Shown: positions 30,974 to 40,800 of the stretch, in pieces | Numbering within the stretch: position 1 is the first letter of the stretch | Layout of the letters: each line of letters begins with the position of its first letter | IMG/VR virus record: IMGVR_UViG_3300009506_000013 | Span: 1-64,000 of that record | From: a virus | DNA length: 64,000 bases | Reading direction: 5' to 3' (one strand) | The notes under the pieces: model-generated | The model's database searches: none | What the model was told of the DNA's origin: nothing | The model's input: the letters and a program-made list of their open reading frames with translations, nothing else | Made by a program: the position numbers and the translations under genes

Positions 30974-31228
30974 CTATTTTTTACCCCCATCAACTGCTAA
31001 TTTCCTATGCTTTTTTGATGGTCTTCCCCGGTGTAAATTCCGGGCTTTTAGGGCCAGCACCTGCCGCATATCGTACAGCCGAATATGGCCATCATCGAAC
31101 ACAGGCACCAAATACCCCTTTAAAACATGGCTATCGATGGCGCTTGCTGAACAGCCGTATATCTCTGCCGCAGTCTTCCGGCTCACCAGCCGATTAATAT
31201 CAAACATCCTTCTCTTGAATCTCCTCAC
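30974..31228 (-). CDS. small helix-turn-helix (excisionase/MerR-like) protein
   Basis: 84 residues. RLVSRKTAAEIYGCSASAIDSHVLKGYLVPVFDDGHIRLYD has the winged-helix pattern of Xis/MerR-like DNA binders. It overlaps the primase by ATGA and stops just before the promoter gap, so it may regulate that promoter. Confidence 0.7.
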   Translation of the reverse strand: MRRFKRRMFDINRLVSRKTAAEIYGCSASAIDSHVLKGYLVPVFDDGHIRLYDMRQVLALKARNLHRGRPSKKHRKLAVDGGKK

Positions 31229-32097
31229 CTCAAAGCCTCCAAAATCTCCCGCTCATCCGTTTCAGCTGGATCCTTCCCCGATACCTGAACAATCCTGATC
31301 GGCCTTCGATGAAAGGATAACAGCTGTCTCATTTTTAACGCATCCAATTCCGCTTCCCGGTCCAGCATCACCACGAACCGGTCAAAGCCGGATACCAACG
31401 CCAATTTCTCGTGGCTGAGAACCTTCCCGCCGATAGCGACAGCCGCCCAATCAGCAAACATTCTATCATGCGCCAACGCACGATCAACCGCCAACTTATC
31501 GGCCCAACCTTCTACAAGCACCAAGGTGGAGGCGATGCCTGCCGCCTGGTCATAACCAAACAGCGCCTCAGCTGCCTTCGCTCCTACAGGGTGAAGAACC
31601 TTCCGCTCAGCTCTTCCTGTCCAATCCCGCGCAACGAAGCTCACCAACTCCCCGTCCAGCGTAATGGGTATTATCACCCTGTTTCTATATCTCCCAGTCG
31701 GACAAAATCCTATGGAATATTTTTGAATCTGGCCTACTGTGATCCTCCGGCCCAGCAGGTAGCGCATGGCTATCCCGGCAATAATACCGCGCCGGGGGAG
31801 TGCGAAATATTCCGAAGGCAAGCAAACATCCTTCTCTTTCTCCGGCTTCCACATTCCTCCCGGCAACTCGCCGGAAAGCATCCGCGCCTCACGGTAGCTG
31901 ATACGATTTAGCTTTACAAACAGCCCTGCTAACCGGCCCCGCTTCCCGCAACCGTGGCAGATGTAAACTTTCTTCCGTACATTAACGCAACAAGACGGTG
32001 TGCGCTCGTTGTGCCACGGGCAGAGTATGGTCCATTCTCCTCCTCCACTATGGCGTGCGTTTGGCTGTCCTGCGATAATCCGCTCTGCTTGATTCAT
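31225..32097 (-). CDS. DnaG-type DNA primase
   Basis: 290 residues. The zinc motif CPWHNERTPSCCVN followed by ICHGCGKRG (CHC2-like) and a Toprim region (LVLVEGWADKLAV with FVVMLDREAE) are present. The polymerase basic domain is short and the C-terminal helicase-binding domain is absent, as in compact phage primases. ATGA overlap with the helicase suggests they work together. Confidence 0.88.
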   Translation of the reverse strand: MNQAERIIAGQPNARHSGGGEWTILCPWHNERTPSCCVNVRKKVYICHGCGKRGRLAGLFVKLNRISYREARMLSGELPGGMWKPEKEKDVCLPSEYFALPRRGIIAGIAMRYLLGRRITVGQIQKYSIGFCPTGRYRNRVIIPITLDGELVSFVARDWTGRAERKVLHPVGAKAAEALFGYDQAAGIASTLVLVEGWADKLAVDRALAHDRMFADWAAVAIGGKVLSHEKLALVSGFDRFVVMLDREAELDALKMRQLLSFHRRPIRIVQVSGKDPAETDEREILEALR

Positions 32098-33455
32098 GGC
32101 TGTGCCTGATTCTGGGCGTAGGCCACCCCATCACTTAATCGCATCTCATGGAGACAGAATTGCATCCGCGAAAAATCCTGCTTCAGTAAGATGTCTCCAA
32201 CCTTCTGGCCAGCCGGTCCATGCCAATAACCATCTACATATAACCGCATTTCGTTGTTGTCATACTCCTCTGGCGTTTGGTTTAATGTAAGAATCAAGGA
32301 GGAGTGCTGGGCTGGCATCGAGCTTTCCTGTCCATCCTCCATATAGATCCGGAATTGTTTCCGCCTTTTTAATGGTGTCTGCTGGGCGGTAATGAGCACA
32401 ACATTCTCCCGTTGGGCCACGGCACGGGCGGTTGTGAATATCTCATCCCGCGAAGCTCTCATCCAAGCATCCCCGCCCCGCACTGAACTCTTCATCAGCT
32501 CCCCATAATCAACAATCACCACATCTATCCGCACCCCATCGCGGGCCAGCTGCTGGATATCGTTTTGAAGATCCTGGGGAGAGTAGGTCCGCGCCATCCG
32601 CCATAGGATATACAGCTTGGATTTGAACAGCTCTTTTAGATAACCAATTTGGTTTCCTAATTTGTCCATGAACGGCGTCAGCTCATCCTTTTCCATATTC
32701 GAGAACATGGAGTCATAGCGATCCTCTACCATCGCCCTCGAATTTTCCAGGCTGACATGGAGCACGTTGTGCCCTTGTAGAATTGCGCACTTGCCGGCGT
32801 GTTGTAAAAAGATGGACTTGCCCCGCTTGCTTGGCGCTATACAAAGACAGATCTCATCCCGGTGCGCAAATATTCCGTACTTCTCCAGCGTAGGAACCAT
32901 GAAACGGACTCCATCCTTTGACTTCGATTCCAGAATGCGCCGGAGTATGCGCTTGTTCACTGTTGTAAAATATTCTACAGGCCTCTCCAAATCATCCTTC
33001 TGGATCGCCTGTGCCCTGCTTACTGCTTCCGCCGCCGCATCTATATTCCCGGCCTCGATAGCTTCCCCCAATTCAATCTGAAGCCTCTTCAACTTCGCGA
33101 ACTGAAAGAACCTTTCGAGCTTTTGGGATATGTAGTATGCGTTGGTTGGTTCTTGAACAAGCTCAGCGCCTTTTCCTTTTAGAAGCTTGACGCGTGACTC
33201 ATTCATCCGCTCATCTTCGGCGGCATCCTGTATATAGGACAAGAACATGTCCTTGGCCACGAGGCCAGATTGGTCATAATAACGTCTTGCTAATTCTGCT
33301 AATGTAATGCGGAGTGTATCCCCGAATAGATCTGGGCTTAATAGTTGGCCATACTTCCTCATGAACTTAACATCAGTCAGCATCAAAGTCAGTACACCAT
33401 CGACAAACCCTTCGTCAAACCCTCTAAACGTGTCGCGTGTGTACTGTGTGGCCAT
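32094..33455 (-). CDS. DnaB-like replicative helicase
   Basis: 453 residues. A helical N-terminal domain is followed by the RecA-like core: APSKRGKS Walker A (about 203-210), LHVSLENSRAMVEDRYDSM, VDVVIVDYGEL Walker B and VLITAQQT. It unwinds DNA at the phage fork with the adjacent primase. Confidence 0.9.
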   Translation of the reverse strand: MATQYTRDTFRGFDEGFVDGVLTLMLTDVKFMRKYGQLLSPDLFGDTLRITLAELARRYYDQSGLVAKDMFLSYIQDAAEDERMNESRVKLLKGKGAELVQEPTNAYYISQKLERFFQFAKLKRLQIELGEAIEAGNIDAAAEAVSRAQAIQKDDLERPVEYFTTVNKRILRRILESKSKDGVRFMVPTLEKYGIFAHRDEICLCIAPSKRGKSIFLQHAGKCAILQGHNVLHVSLENSRAMVEDRYDSMFSNMEKDELTPFMDKLGNQIGYLKELFKSKLYILWRMARTYSPQDLQNDIQQLARDGVRIDVVIVDYGELMKSSVRGGDAWMRASRDEIFTTARAVAQRENVVLITAQQTPLKRRKQFRIYMEDGQESSMPAQHSSLILTLNQTPEEYDNNEMRLYVDGYWHGPAGQKVGDILLKQDFSRMQFCLHEMRLSDGVAYAQNQAQP

Positions 33456-34104
33456 TCCTTCTCCTCAAGAATTTGCTCTTCTCTTCATAGAATATACGCT
33501 CACGGATGAGCTTCTCTCTCTCGTGCTTTGGCATGCTATCGAATACAAACTTTGGCATTCCGGCTACCGGCTTATTTGCATCCACCACTGCCATGCTGGC
33601 CTTCCGCTGGGCGTATTGGCGGGCTTGCTCTTCTAATTGTATTGGGAGTCTATGTTGGCGGGCAAGTTCTTGGATGCGGCGGGCGGATGCTTCCTGATTG
33701 GCTAGCTCTTGCTTTCTCTTTTCGGCATCCCCGTTGTATAGCTCTTGGCTGAGAAATTCCGTATACCGCATTTCAGCCTTCGCTCCGCATAGATGATGGG
33801 GGAGCGGGCGATGCCGGCTATATTGAACGAACCATAGAAAGTTGTGCTCAACAAAATCCGTCAAACTCCAGCTCCGCATCCTACACAAAGCAATTATCCT
33901 CTTCATAGAGGTAAGCTCAGCCTTGGTTGTTCCTATGCGGATATATGTGGTATGGTAGTGCTTCTTATAAAGGTCAAACAATATCTCTTTAAGGTTTTGA
34001 ACCTCGAACTCCATGACCCTCTTTTCGATTATCTTTAAAAGCTCTTCTGGCTCTGGTGGTACGGGCGGTGTGCGGTTCGGTATCCAGTTCCATAACATAG
34101 GCAT
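33424..34104 (-). CDS. unknown helical protein upstream of the helicase
   Basis: 226 residues (or 224 from ATG 34098, which has better spacing to AAGGAG). Charged helical protein with a coiled middle (AEKRKQELANQEASARRIQE). It overlaps the helicase by 32 bases. By position it could be a helicase loader or replication initiator, but no motif is visible. Confidence 0.65.
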   Translation of the reverse strand: MPMLWNWIPNRTPPVPPEPEELLKIIEKRVMEFEVQNLKEILFDLYKKHYHTTYIRIGTTKAELTSMKRIIALCRMRSWSLTDFVEHNFLWFVQYSRHRPLPHHLCGAKAEMRYTEFLSQELYNGDAEKRKQELANQEASARRIQELARQHRLPIQLEEQARQYAQRKASMAVVDANKPVAGMPKFVFDSMPKHEREKLIRERIFYEEKSKFLRRRNGHTVHTRHV

Positions 34105-34133
34105 CTCTCCTTATATAACTGAACATTGGTTGA

Positions 34134-34325
34134 TTAACTTGCTGTGTCATCATGGTGTATCTCTGCACTCCTCCTTTCAAACATTAACTCGGCGTATGTA
34201 TAGGCTAGACTCACTTGTTGTTTTGGATCTGGTGTCGGAAAGCCTAACAATATAAGATCCTTTAACAACAGGGTAGCCAGCATATCAACCAAGTCCATAG
34301 GAACTTCTTTTTCAGATTTGCTCAC
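34134..34325 (-). CDS. small protein at the start of the replication operon
   Basis: 63 residues from a GTG start with AAAGGAG. Acidic/helical (PMDLVDMLATLLLKDLILLG). Sits directly after the terminator at 34344. Unknown. Confidence 0.6.
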   Translation of the reverse strand: MSKSEKEVPMDLVDMLATLLLKDLILLGFPTPDPKQQVSLAYTYAELMFERRSAEIHHDDTAS

Positions 34326-34343
34326 GCTGTCTCCTTTGTAGCT

Positions 34344-34368
34344 AAAAAGACCGTGCTAGCACGGTCTT
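34344..34368 (-). terminator. terminator between late and replication regions
   Basis: A 22-base perfect palindrome (34347-34368) is followed on the minus strand by TTT, giving a strong hairpin with a U-tail. It marks the boundary before the GTG of the gene at 34325. Confidence 0.85.
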
Positions 34369-34612
34369 ACGTTGACTCCAGTCAACGTCAAATCACTTGG
34401 TGAAAATTTTTGGCGGTTCTTTTTAAATCTCTAAGCCTTATATCGCTTTTGCTTCGCAAATCCCCAGCGCTTTGGCCCTTTGCTTCGCAAACCCCATTCC
34501 TAAATCCCCCCCTACCCCCCCTTAAAGGTTTTCCCCGTAAGGTACAGCGCTTTCCTTTCTATTAAATCCCTTCGGCGGAAAAAGTAAAGAAGTTTTTTCT
34601 GACTTTTTTTAG
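34369..34612. promoter_or_regulatory. noncoding boundary region, possible origin
   Basis: It holds an 8-bp hairpin ACGTTGAC/GTCAACGT (34369-34388), two copies of the palindromic TTTGCTTCGCAAA (34448-34460, 34479-34491), and two 7-base G-tracts on the minus strand separated by TA (34506-34521), which could form a G-quadruplex. No gene is supported; one 19-codon frame is too weak. Confidence 0.45.
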
Positions 34613-34795
34613 TCACCTCTTCTTCTTCACTACTTTGTTGAGTCTTGTACCAAGGGTGTGTACTTGTGACCATGCGCGTTGATTGTCCTGTTCTAAGCGA
34701 GATATACGTTTCTTCTGCCTTCGGAGGGTCTTTTTGAGACCCTCCACAACATCACAATGATCACAATCCTTATTTATACATTCCGCATCAGACAT
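34613..34795 (-). CDS. small basic coiled-coil protein with cysteines
   Basis: 60 residues with C..C..C cysteines at the N-terminus and a basic coiled-coil body ending KKKR. It includes the bases TGGTCACAAGT shared with H3, probably by chance. Unknown. Confidence 0.55.
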   Translation of the reverse strand: MSDAECINKDCDHCDVVEGLKKTLRRQKKRISRLEQDNQRAWSQVHTLGTRLNKVVKKKR

Positions 34796-34804
34796 CCAGC
34801 ATCC

Positions 34805-35260
34805 CTACGCGAATTCATCCTGTACCGTGATAGCTCCCTCTACAATCACCAAACTATCTGTCTCGCTGGCTGCTACAGGGATTGTAATGGTTTTCTCACG
34901 GTAATCCTCAGTCGCTTGCTTTACTTTCGCTCTACAAGTGATTACACCATCTCCTAATACGCCTGTACACTTCGCCAGACAGGATAAACCATCCGCCGCA
35001 GGTTCCAGCTGAAATATAGCAGCGGTTGTCGTGGACCATTCCGGAATACCATACACCTGACTGGGATTGCCTCTTTTATTCCGGCCCTCTACTGCTAACT
35101 GTATCTGTTGGACGTCATTCAATACTGCCATAGCTTCAATCTCCCCTTCTATGACTATATAGTCATCAATTACTGCTTTTGTGAATATGATAGATTCGGT
35201 GTGATCCGATCCACCAACCAGCTCCTCTACAACACTCTTTACTTTAGAGGCCATCGACAT
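34805..35260 (-). CDS. Ig/BIG-like beta protein
   Basis: 151 residues. After an N-terminal helix, the pattern PEWSTTTAAIFQLEPAADGLSC and GVITCRAKV resembles a bacterial Ig-like (Big2) domain. Start overlaps the secreted protein by 17 bases; a second ATG lies at 35254. Possibly a virion decoration or adhesion protein. Confidence 0.6.
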   Translation of the reverse strand: MSMASKVKSVVEELVGGSDHTESIIFTKAVIDDYIVIEGEIEAMAVLNDVQQIQLAVEGRNKRGNPSQVYGIPEWSTTTAAIFQLEPAADGLSCLAKCTGVLGDGVITCRAKVKQATEDYREKTITIPVAASETDSLVIVEGAITVQDEFA

Positions 35261-35864
35261 AGAATGTCCCGTTCGTGGTCAGCTCTTCCCCGTCTGCAGA
35301 AGTAATTGACCAGATGTACTCATAGTATGCCAATTCATCCATAGGTAAATCATAGATGACGGCTCGATGCATAAGGCCCACGGGCGTGGGCGATGCAATG
35401 ATAGTCTTCCAAGGTTCGCCTTCCACTCCCATCTTCCTGTAGCGGACATAGGCCGAAGCGGGCTTATTGGTCATGGCCAATAGCGTGGCCCCGTACCAAT
35501 CGACTGACACCGGGTGCGATGTTATCTCGAATATAACTGGCTCTGGGGGAGGCTCTTCGCTGTCAATAAAGGCAGACACTTCATTAGAGTATCCACTTTC
35601 CGTATCAGGATCATAAGCCGTCACCGCAAAGAAATAAGTACCAGGCTCCAGCGCTACAACGGTCCATGTAGTTTGGTTCCCGGCATCTTGAGCGTGTTCA
35701 TAATTCCGGCTAGACGGTCCCCAATAGACTTTGTACCCGGTCACAGTAGATGTAACACTTGGATTCCAAGCCAGACTTACCTCAGCACAGTCTCCACATC
35801 GCACCGCTAAACTAAGCAGGACAATCAAAAGAAACGCAATCAGGTTCTTTCTTCCTCTACTCAT
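35244..35864 (-). CDS. secreted fibronectin type III domain protein
   Basis: 206 residues. Signal peptide MSRGRKNLIAFLLIVLLSLA with cleavage near CGDCA. The FnIII domain (VSLAWNPSV...TGYKVYWG...PGTYFFAVTAYD...SGYSNEV) occupies about 28-105. A second beta domain follows. It starts inside the holin stop (8-base overlap), so it may belong to the lysis or surface-modifying set; there is no lipobox. Confidence 0.75.
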   Translation of the reverse strand: MSRGRKNLIAFLLIVLLSLAVRCGDCAEVSLAWNPSVTSTVTGYKVYWGPSSRNYEHAQDAGNQTTWTVVALEPGTYFFAVTAYDPDTESGYSNEVSAFIDSEEPPPEPVIFEITSHPVSVDWYGATLLAMTNKPASAYVRYRKMGVEGEPWKTIIASPTPVGLMHRAVIYDLPMDELAYYEYIWSITSADGEELTTNGTFYVDGL

Positions 35865-36456
35865 TAGCCTTCCCTCCTGGTACCAGTTCCTTCACCTTAT
35901 CCATCAAACCTTTGGTCTTTTGCCTGGACCCATCGGAGGAGCCAAACCAGAAGGTAAAAATCTGCGCAACTACATTCGTCAAGACGCCAACCAATGTACT
36001 AATCATCCCAACAAATATCATCAGCACTGGAGTGGATTCTTTCGGGAGCCACGCCTTCATAACCGCCAGCAATAATACTGTAAACATCAGGAAGTAACCA
36101 CTGATGCCAACATAGGAAAGAATCTGCTGTGGATACTTATCCACACTAAATAGCTTGCGGGCGGAGTCCCGATCCTTGAAACGGATCTCCTCCAAGTCCA
36201 CTCCCTGCTCGCCCAGTTCCACAGCCAGGTCTACATCCATCTTCTTCATCGCCACTACATCCGCCGGAGTCATATTTGTAATTGCGGTTTCGATCTCCTG
36301 TGGGCTTCCATCTTCCTTTCCCAATAGAACATTAGACACCGACTTCATAGCCATCCCGGCCAAAGGTGTGCCCAATGCGGAAGCAGCAGTTGGAGCCACT
36401 ACATTCAAGGCTATCCCTGCCGCAGTCTTTCCAAATTCCTTCCAATTAAATCCCAT
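35857..36456 (-). CDS. holin (three-transmembrane type)
   Basis: 199 residues. A soluble N-terminal half with an amphipathic start is followed by two clear hydrophobic segments (ILSYVGISGYFLMFTVLLLAVM and VLMIFVGMISTLVGVLTNVV) and the FWFGSSDGSRQKT motif typical of the Holin_3TMs family. It would permeabilise the inner membrane at lysis. Confidence 0.85.
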   Translation of the reverse strand: MGFNWKEFGKTAAGIALNVVAPTAASALGTPLAGMAMKSVSNVLLGKEDGSPQEIETAITNMTPADVVAMKKMDVDLAVELGEQGVDLEEIRFKDRDSARKLFSVDKYPQQILSYVGISGYFLMFTVLLLAVMKAWLPKESTPVLMIFVGMISTLVGVLTNVVAQIFTFWFGSSDGSRQKTKGLMDKVKELVPGGKANE

Positions 36457-36466
36457 AACAAACCTC

Positions 36467-36880
36467 CTATCCTTCCATCAAGAGATAGAACTCATCCACA
36501 CCGGTCAAATAACTCATAAACTGATTAAATGCTTTTTTACTTTGAATTATTCCTGGCTGTCCGAGAACAGGATCGAAAGATTCTCCTATGCCTACACACC
36601 CTTCTGATTGATCTTCAATATTCAATATATGAAATAAGATTCTGGTATGCCCATCGACATGAATCTCGAATGTCTCATATCCGCCTTTATTATACATTGT
36701 ACGAGTGCACTTGTGAATGCCGGGCGTGATCTTGGAGGCTTGAGCAAGGCCAATACCATAGGTCCGCTCTAAAGTCACCGCAATAGGAAGCCATTCATCA
36801 TCATCATTCCGGACCATCAAACCTCCATAGGCTCCAGTAGAGATAACTGACAGATGTTTTAGCTTAACCAATGTATGCAT
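36467..36880 (-). CDS. DUF5675-family protein
   Basis: 137 residues from ATG 36880 after GGAGGG. VTLERTYGIGL, KITPGIHKCTRT, FEIHVDGHTRILFHI and GCVGIGES reproduce the DUF5675 core seen next to phage lysis genes. Function not established; a cell-wall role is suspected from context. No separate endolysin is visible in the window. Confidence 0.8.
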   Translation of the reverse strand: MHTLVKLKHLSVISTGAYGGLMVRNDDDEWLPIAVTLERTYGIGLAQASKITPGIHKCTRTMYNKGGYETFEIHVDGHTRILFHILNIEDQSEGCVGIGESFDPVLGQPGIIQSKKAFNQFMSYLTGVDEFYLLMEG

Positions 36881-36882
36881 GA

Positions 36883-37281
36883 CTATCCCTCCAAAAGAAC
36901 TGAAGCGTGGGTTCCTAGCAAGAAGACCAGCATCATAATAATTCCTATTGCGGCCCAACGGGCAATAGGAATCCAGAAATTCAGCTTCCATTGGTCCGCG
37001 CAAGTCCGGGCTTTTTCAGAAGCATTAACGTGAATAGTAAAACTTTCCTCCAGCTCCGCAACCTTTCCCTTCATAGCACAAACGAATGGATGCTTTTCAG
37101 CCTCTATCATTCTATGGCTAAGATCCTCGACGTGACCATTCTGTTTGGATAGGTTCTCAGCCATCAGTTTCACTTGAGCAGATAGAATACCAACATTAGT
37201 AGTCAATATCCCAAGTGCATCCGACATCTTCAGCTTGAAGTCACCCAACTCTGTGGTCAGGTTTTGTACTGGATCAGACAT
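36883..37281 (-). CDS. coiled-coil protein with C-terminal membrane helix (XhlA-like)
   Basis: 132 residues: heptad-type helix for ~95 residues, then one membrane helix (IARWAAIGIIMMLVFLLG) near the C-terminus. This is the layout of XhlA-like lysis accessory proteins. Next to the DUF5675 protein and holin. Confidence 0.6.
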   Translation of the reverse strand: MSDPVQNLTTELGDFKLKMSDALGILTTNVGILSAQVKLMAENLSKQNGHVEDLSHRMIEAEKHPFVCAMKGKVAELEESFTIHVNASEKARTCADQWKLNFWIPIARWAAIGIIMMLVFLLGTHASVLLEG

Positions 37282-37298
37282 TTAACTCTCCTCCTTAA

Positions 37299-37796
37299 TT
37301 ATACAGGCGGCTCAGGCGGATTCACCACAGGTTTCCGGATCTTCAGCGGCTCTTTCCAGCCCCCGGTTAAATCTGGCTGGAAATCGTAGTTTCTCCATTG
37401 AGTCTTATCAGAAACCCAAGCCATCTTTGCGCACGTTCGGAACGCAGGAATTTCATCAATTAACATTTGCTTTGCTATATCTATCGTTGGTGGTCCATTC
37501 TCCAGATCATACTCTTGCCAGATTTGCTGGGTATGCTTATCTCTCAAGAATAAATACGGAACATTTTTGAAGTTGGGATTCTTTTTATACTTGCCATCTG
37601 AAGCCTTTGTTCCACCCAATGAAAACTCCACATAACACCGGCCTTCATTCCTATTCCATAAAATACGCTCAATCTCAATTTCTTCCGATGCAATTTCTTC
37701 TCCGGTATCAGGATCATAAAATGCCGGTATATTTTCTACACCGTCTACTGTACCGGTGCCTTGATTAATCTTGGCTTTTTGAATTTTTAACTTCAT
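37299..37796 (-). CDS. unknown tail-region protein
   Basis: 165 residues, strand-rich with many aromatics, ending NPPEPPV. Located immediately after the tail tip gene. It could be a tail fibre assembly or tip protein. No family recognised. Confidence 0.6.
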   Translation of the reverse strand: MKLKIQKAKINQGTGTVDGVENIPAFYDPDTGEEIASEEIEIERILWNRNEGRCYVEFSLGGTKASDGKYKKNPNFKNVPYLFLRDKHTQQIWQEYDLENGPPTIDIAKQMLIDEIPAFRTCAKMAWVSDKTQWRNYDFQPDLTGGWKEPLKIRKPVVNPPEPPV

Positions 37797-37805
37797 AATT
37801 CACTC

Positions 37806-40800
37806 CTATAGAAAATATGCCATTACAGTAATTATAAATGATCTCGAAGAACCGCATGAACACTGAGCCCGTCTACTACTATCCAACCCTATAACCCCGG
37901 TAACACCGATTGCAGCGGATGTGCAATATCCTCTGATAGAATTATATCCGCCTTGCCCATATTCATAAATGTTATATAACGGAGTCCCTGTACCACTACC
38001 AATTATGCAACTCAATGACGCTTTATTATACCCTGCCGGAACTATACTACTTAAATCCACAGTCACCGGCGTACTACTTACAGCACCATTCGCCCAATCA
38101 CCTGAAGCGGAAGATCCCAGCGCAACCCCGACTGCCGCCTCAGTCATGTGGCGTAAAATAATTTCAGCATCATTAATTGCCGCCTCTAATACAGCAAGAT
38201 CATTTATTGATGTGCTAACAACCTTATCAGCATTTACATTCCCATCCGCCGCTGCGACGGTATACAGCATTACCTGACCGACTTCATCGAATACTTCTAC
38301 TCGTACACAATCAATCTCCGCCTCATTTGCGGCTACTGCATCATTATAATTGAGAATAAAAATCGGAAGCAAATAACGTGTATTTGTTACTGCAGTCTGT
38401 GGATTGGTCGGATCATCAAGCTCAGTGCCGCCAACTCCCGTACCTTCCCCAGACATATAACCAACAACATCAGTCCACGTGTCTATCGTCCACCCGTACA
38501 TATCCAACGCACTAACCGGATACCTGGAACCCAAGCTATTATAATTGGAATCAACACATAGGAAACCGACATAAATTTTCTGGTTTCCGCTTGCACCTGT
38601 AACCGTTCTTTTCGCCTTTGCAGAGATCCTATAAAGCCAATTCTTATTATATGGAATATAAAATCCGGCTAAATATCGGCCTACACAACCCGCGCAACTA
38701 ATCACATACTTGCCTGTCACCCCTCCTGTGGTTCTTGTAGGTGTGCCATTATATGTGGAATATTGTACCCAATAGGAAAGTACATTTGGATTTTCAAAGG
38801 ATTCTACAAATAATGTCTGACCGGGAATCTTTGCATAGTCAATTTGTTCCAATGGCACATCAGTCAGTGTGCCGTCACTATTCAAACTAGCATCTGTCTT
38901 ATCTACTGAAGAATTGACCTGAGAGGCCGTATCCGTTCCCACATTGGATGTATTATTGGAGGTGTTGTCCCCTGTTACATCCGCATTATCATCTGGCTTT
39001 CCAGTTCCCGTTACACCATCCCAAGTAGACGTTAGTGCTGATGCGTCCGCTATAGACTTGGCCAGATCAGATACCTTATTTAGCAATGCCGTCCGCGCAT
39101 CATAGTAATCAGTAAACTTGCCGCGAAATGTTGAACTTGCGATAGTAGTGGTAGTGCTAAGCTGGGCATCCGATATCCACAGCGGTATACCGCTTGACCA
39201 TGTTCCGTTGTTTAGATAGTCTGCCAAGGCTTGGAAGGCATTATCGTATGCGATCTTTTCTGTAGTAATACTATAAGCTGTAGCCAGCGAATCTAGGCCA
39301 CTAACTTCTGCCGCAATCCCTTCCCATTCCCGGCGCACCGACAGCTTCTCCACAGGCGTGAACTTGCTATCTGCGGCAATGTCTGCTAATAGAGCATTTG
39401 CAGCATCAGCATCATCTTGAGCATCAGAAGCGGCTTGACTTGCGGCACTCGCAGCGGCACTCGCAGCAGCGGCATCATCTGCCGCATCAGCAGCATCTTG
39501 TGCGGCGGCGGCGGCATTGTTAATTGCAGTAGAAGCGGTGGCGGCGGCTGAGTCTACTGCATTGTCAATAACTTCTGCGATCTTGTTCCGGAGTGCTTCG
39601 CGGGTATCATAATAGGCCTTCCATTTATTCCGGAATGTTTCAGCGACAATCGTGGTGGTAGTGTCTAGCTGGGCATCCGATATCCACAGCGGAACATCCA
39701 TTACAATCATCTCGTCAGACTTTGACCCCTCCTCTGCTCCAGTATCATATGCACTAATTGCCGCATAATATATGCCTGCGGAAGTGAACTGGTGCGTATA
39801 GGAAGTAACATTGCCTACATCTATGGGGGAGCCATAACTGCCGGGTGATGTCCCGATGTACAGATAGTAACCATCCAAATCCGGTTCAGTATTTGGCAGC
39901 CATACAAAGTCTACATATGTTCCTGCCGCAATTTGCCCTGTCCACACTCCGTTGTTTAGATAGTCTGCGAGTGCTTGGAAGGCAGCATCCATTGCATTCT
40001 TCTCATCCGTTATCCCATAGGATGATGCCTCTGCATTCAGCCGATACCATTCCTGTATGATCTTTTCCCACTCCTTGCGGGCCGCCAACTTCTCTACTGG
40101 AGTGAACTTCGCATCAGATGCGATGTCTGATAACAAGGCGTTCGCGGCGGCTACATCCCCATATACCGTGGCAGAATCACTCGATCTATACAAACGGGTG
40201 AGCGTTCCGCCATCATTATAGCCTATGACATAATAACTTGAAGAGGGAAGAGAAGAGCTGGTACCGAAGACATCAGGGTTGGCTGGATCCCAATATATCC
40301 AGGCACTATTGGTGTTCCCGTCTGTTATGGCATATCGGACATCTTTGTAGACTACAACAACCCCGGTCCACGATACATACCCAGCAGAAGGGTCATCATC
40401 CGCAAACCCCGTCGCCCCTTCAATCACCTCGAACTGTGGCGGGCTGTCGACAACCTTGGGAGTGTAAGACTCCGTGGAGGTTCCCCACTCCGTTCCAACT
40501 ACCGCTGAACATAACAGCGTCATCTCGTGTCTATCGTTGTCGTATATCCTATGGGCGATTTGCTCCACAAAATAATCGCCGCTCAACCCGTCTTCCGTCA
40601 CCACAGTGATTCTATCAGATATGTCCCGCGTCTGTGCTTCGGCCAAGTGGGCAGCGGCGGCATTACAGTCCAGCGTTATCATCAAAGCATTTCGAGGCTC
40701 TTTATACACGGACAAATAGTAGTCACAGAAGGCCTGAGCCTCTGCTTGGGAAGAGATGAACTTGGCCGGTATTCTCCAGTCATTCTTCCCGTGGTCGCTG

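Noticed and set aside
34660-34672. Short match to H3 (TGGTCACAAGT) inside the 60-residue gene
   Set aside because: Eleven bases within coding sequence without the hairpin arms; probably chance.
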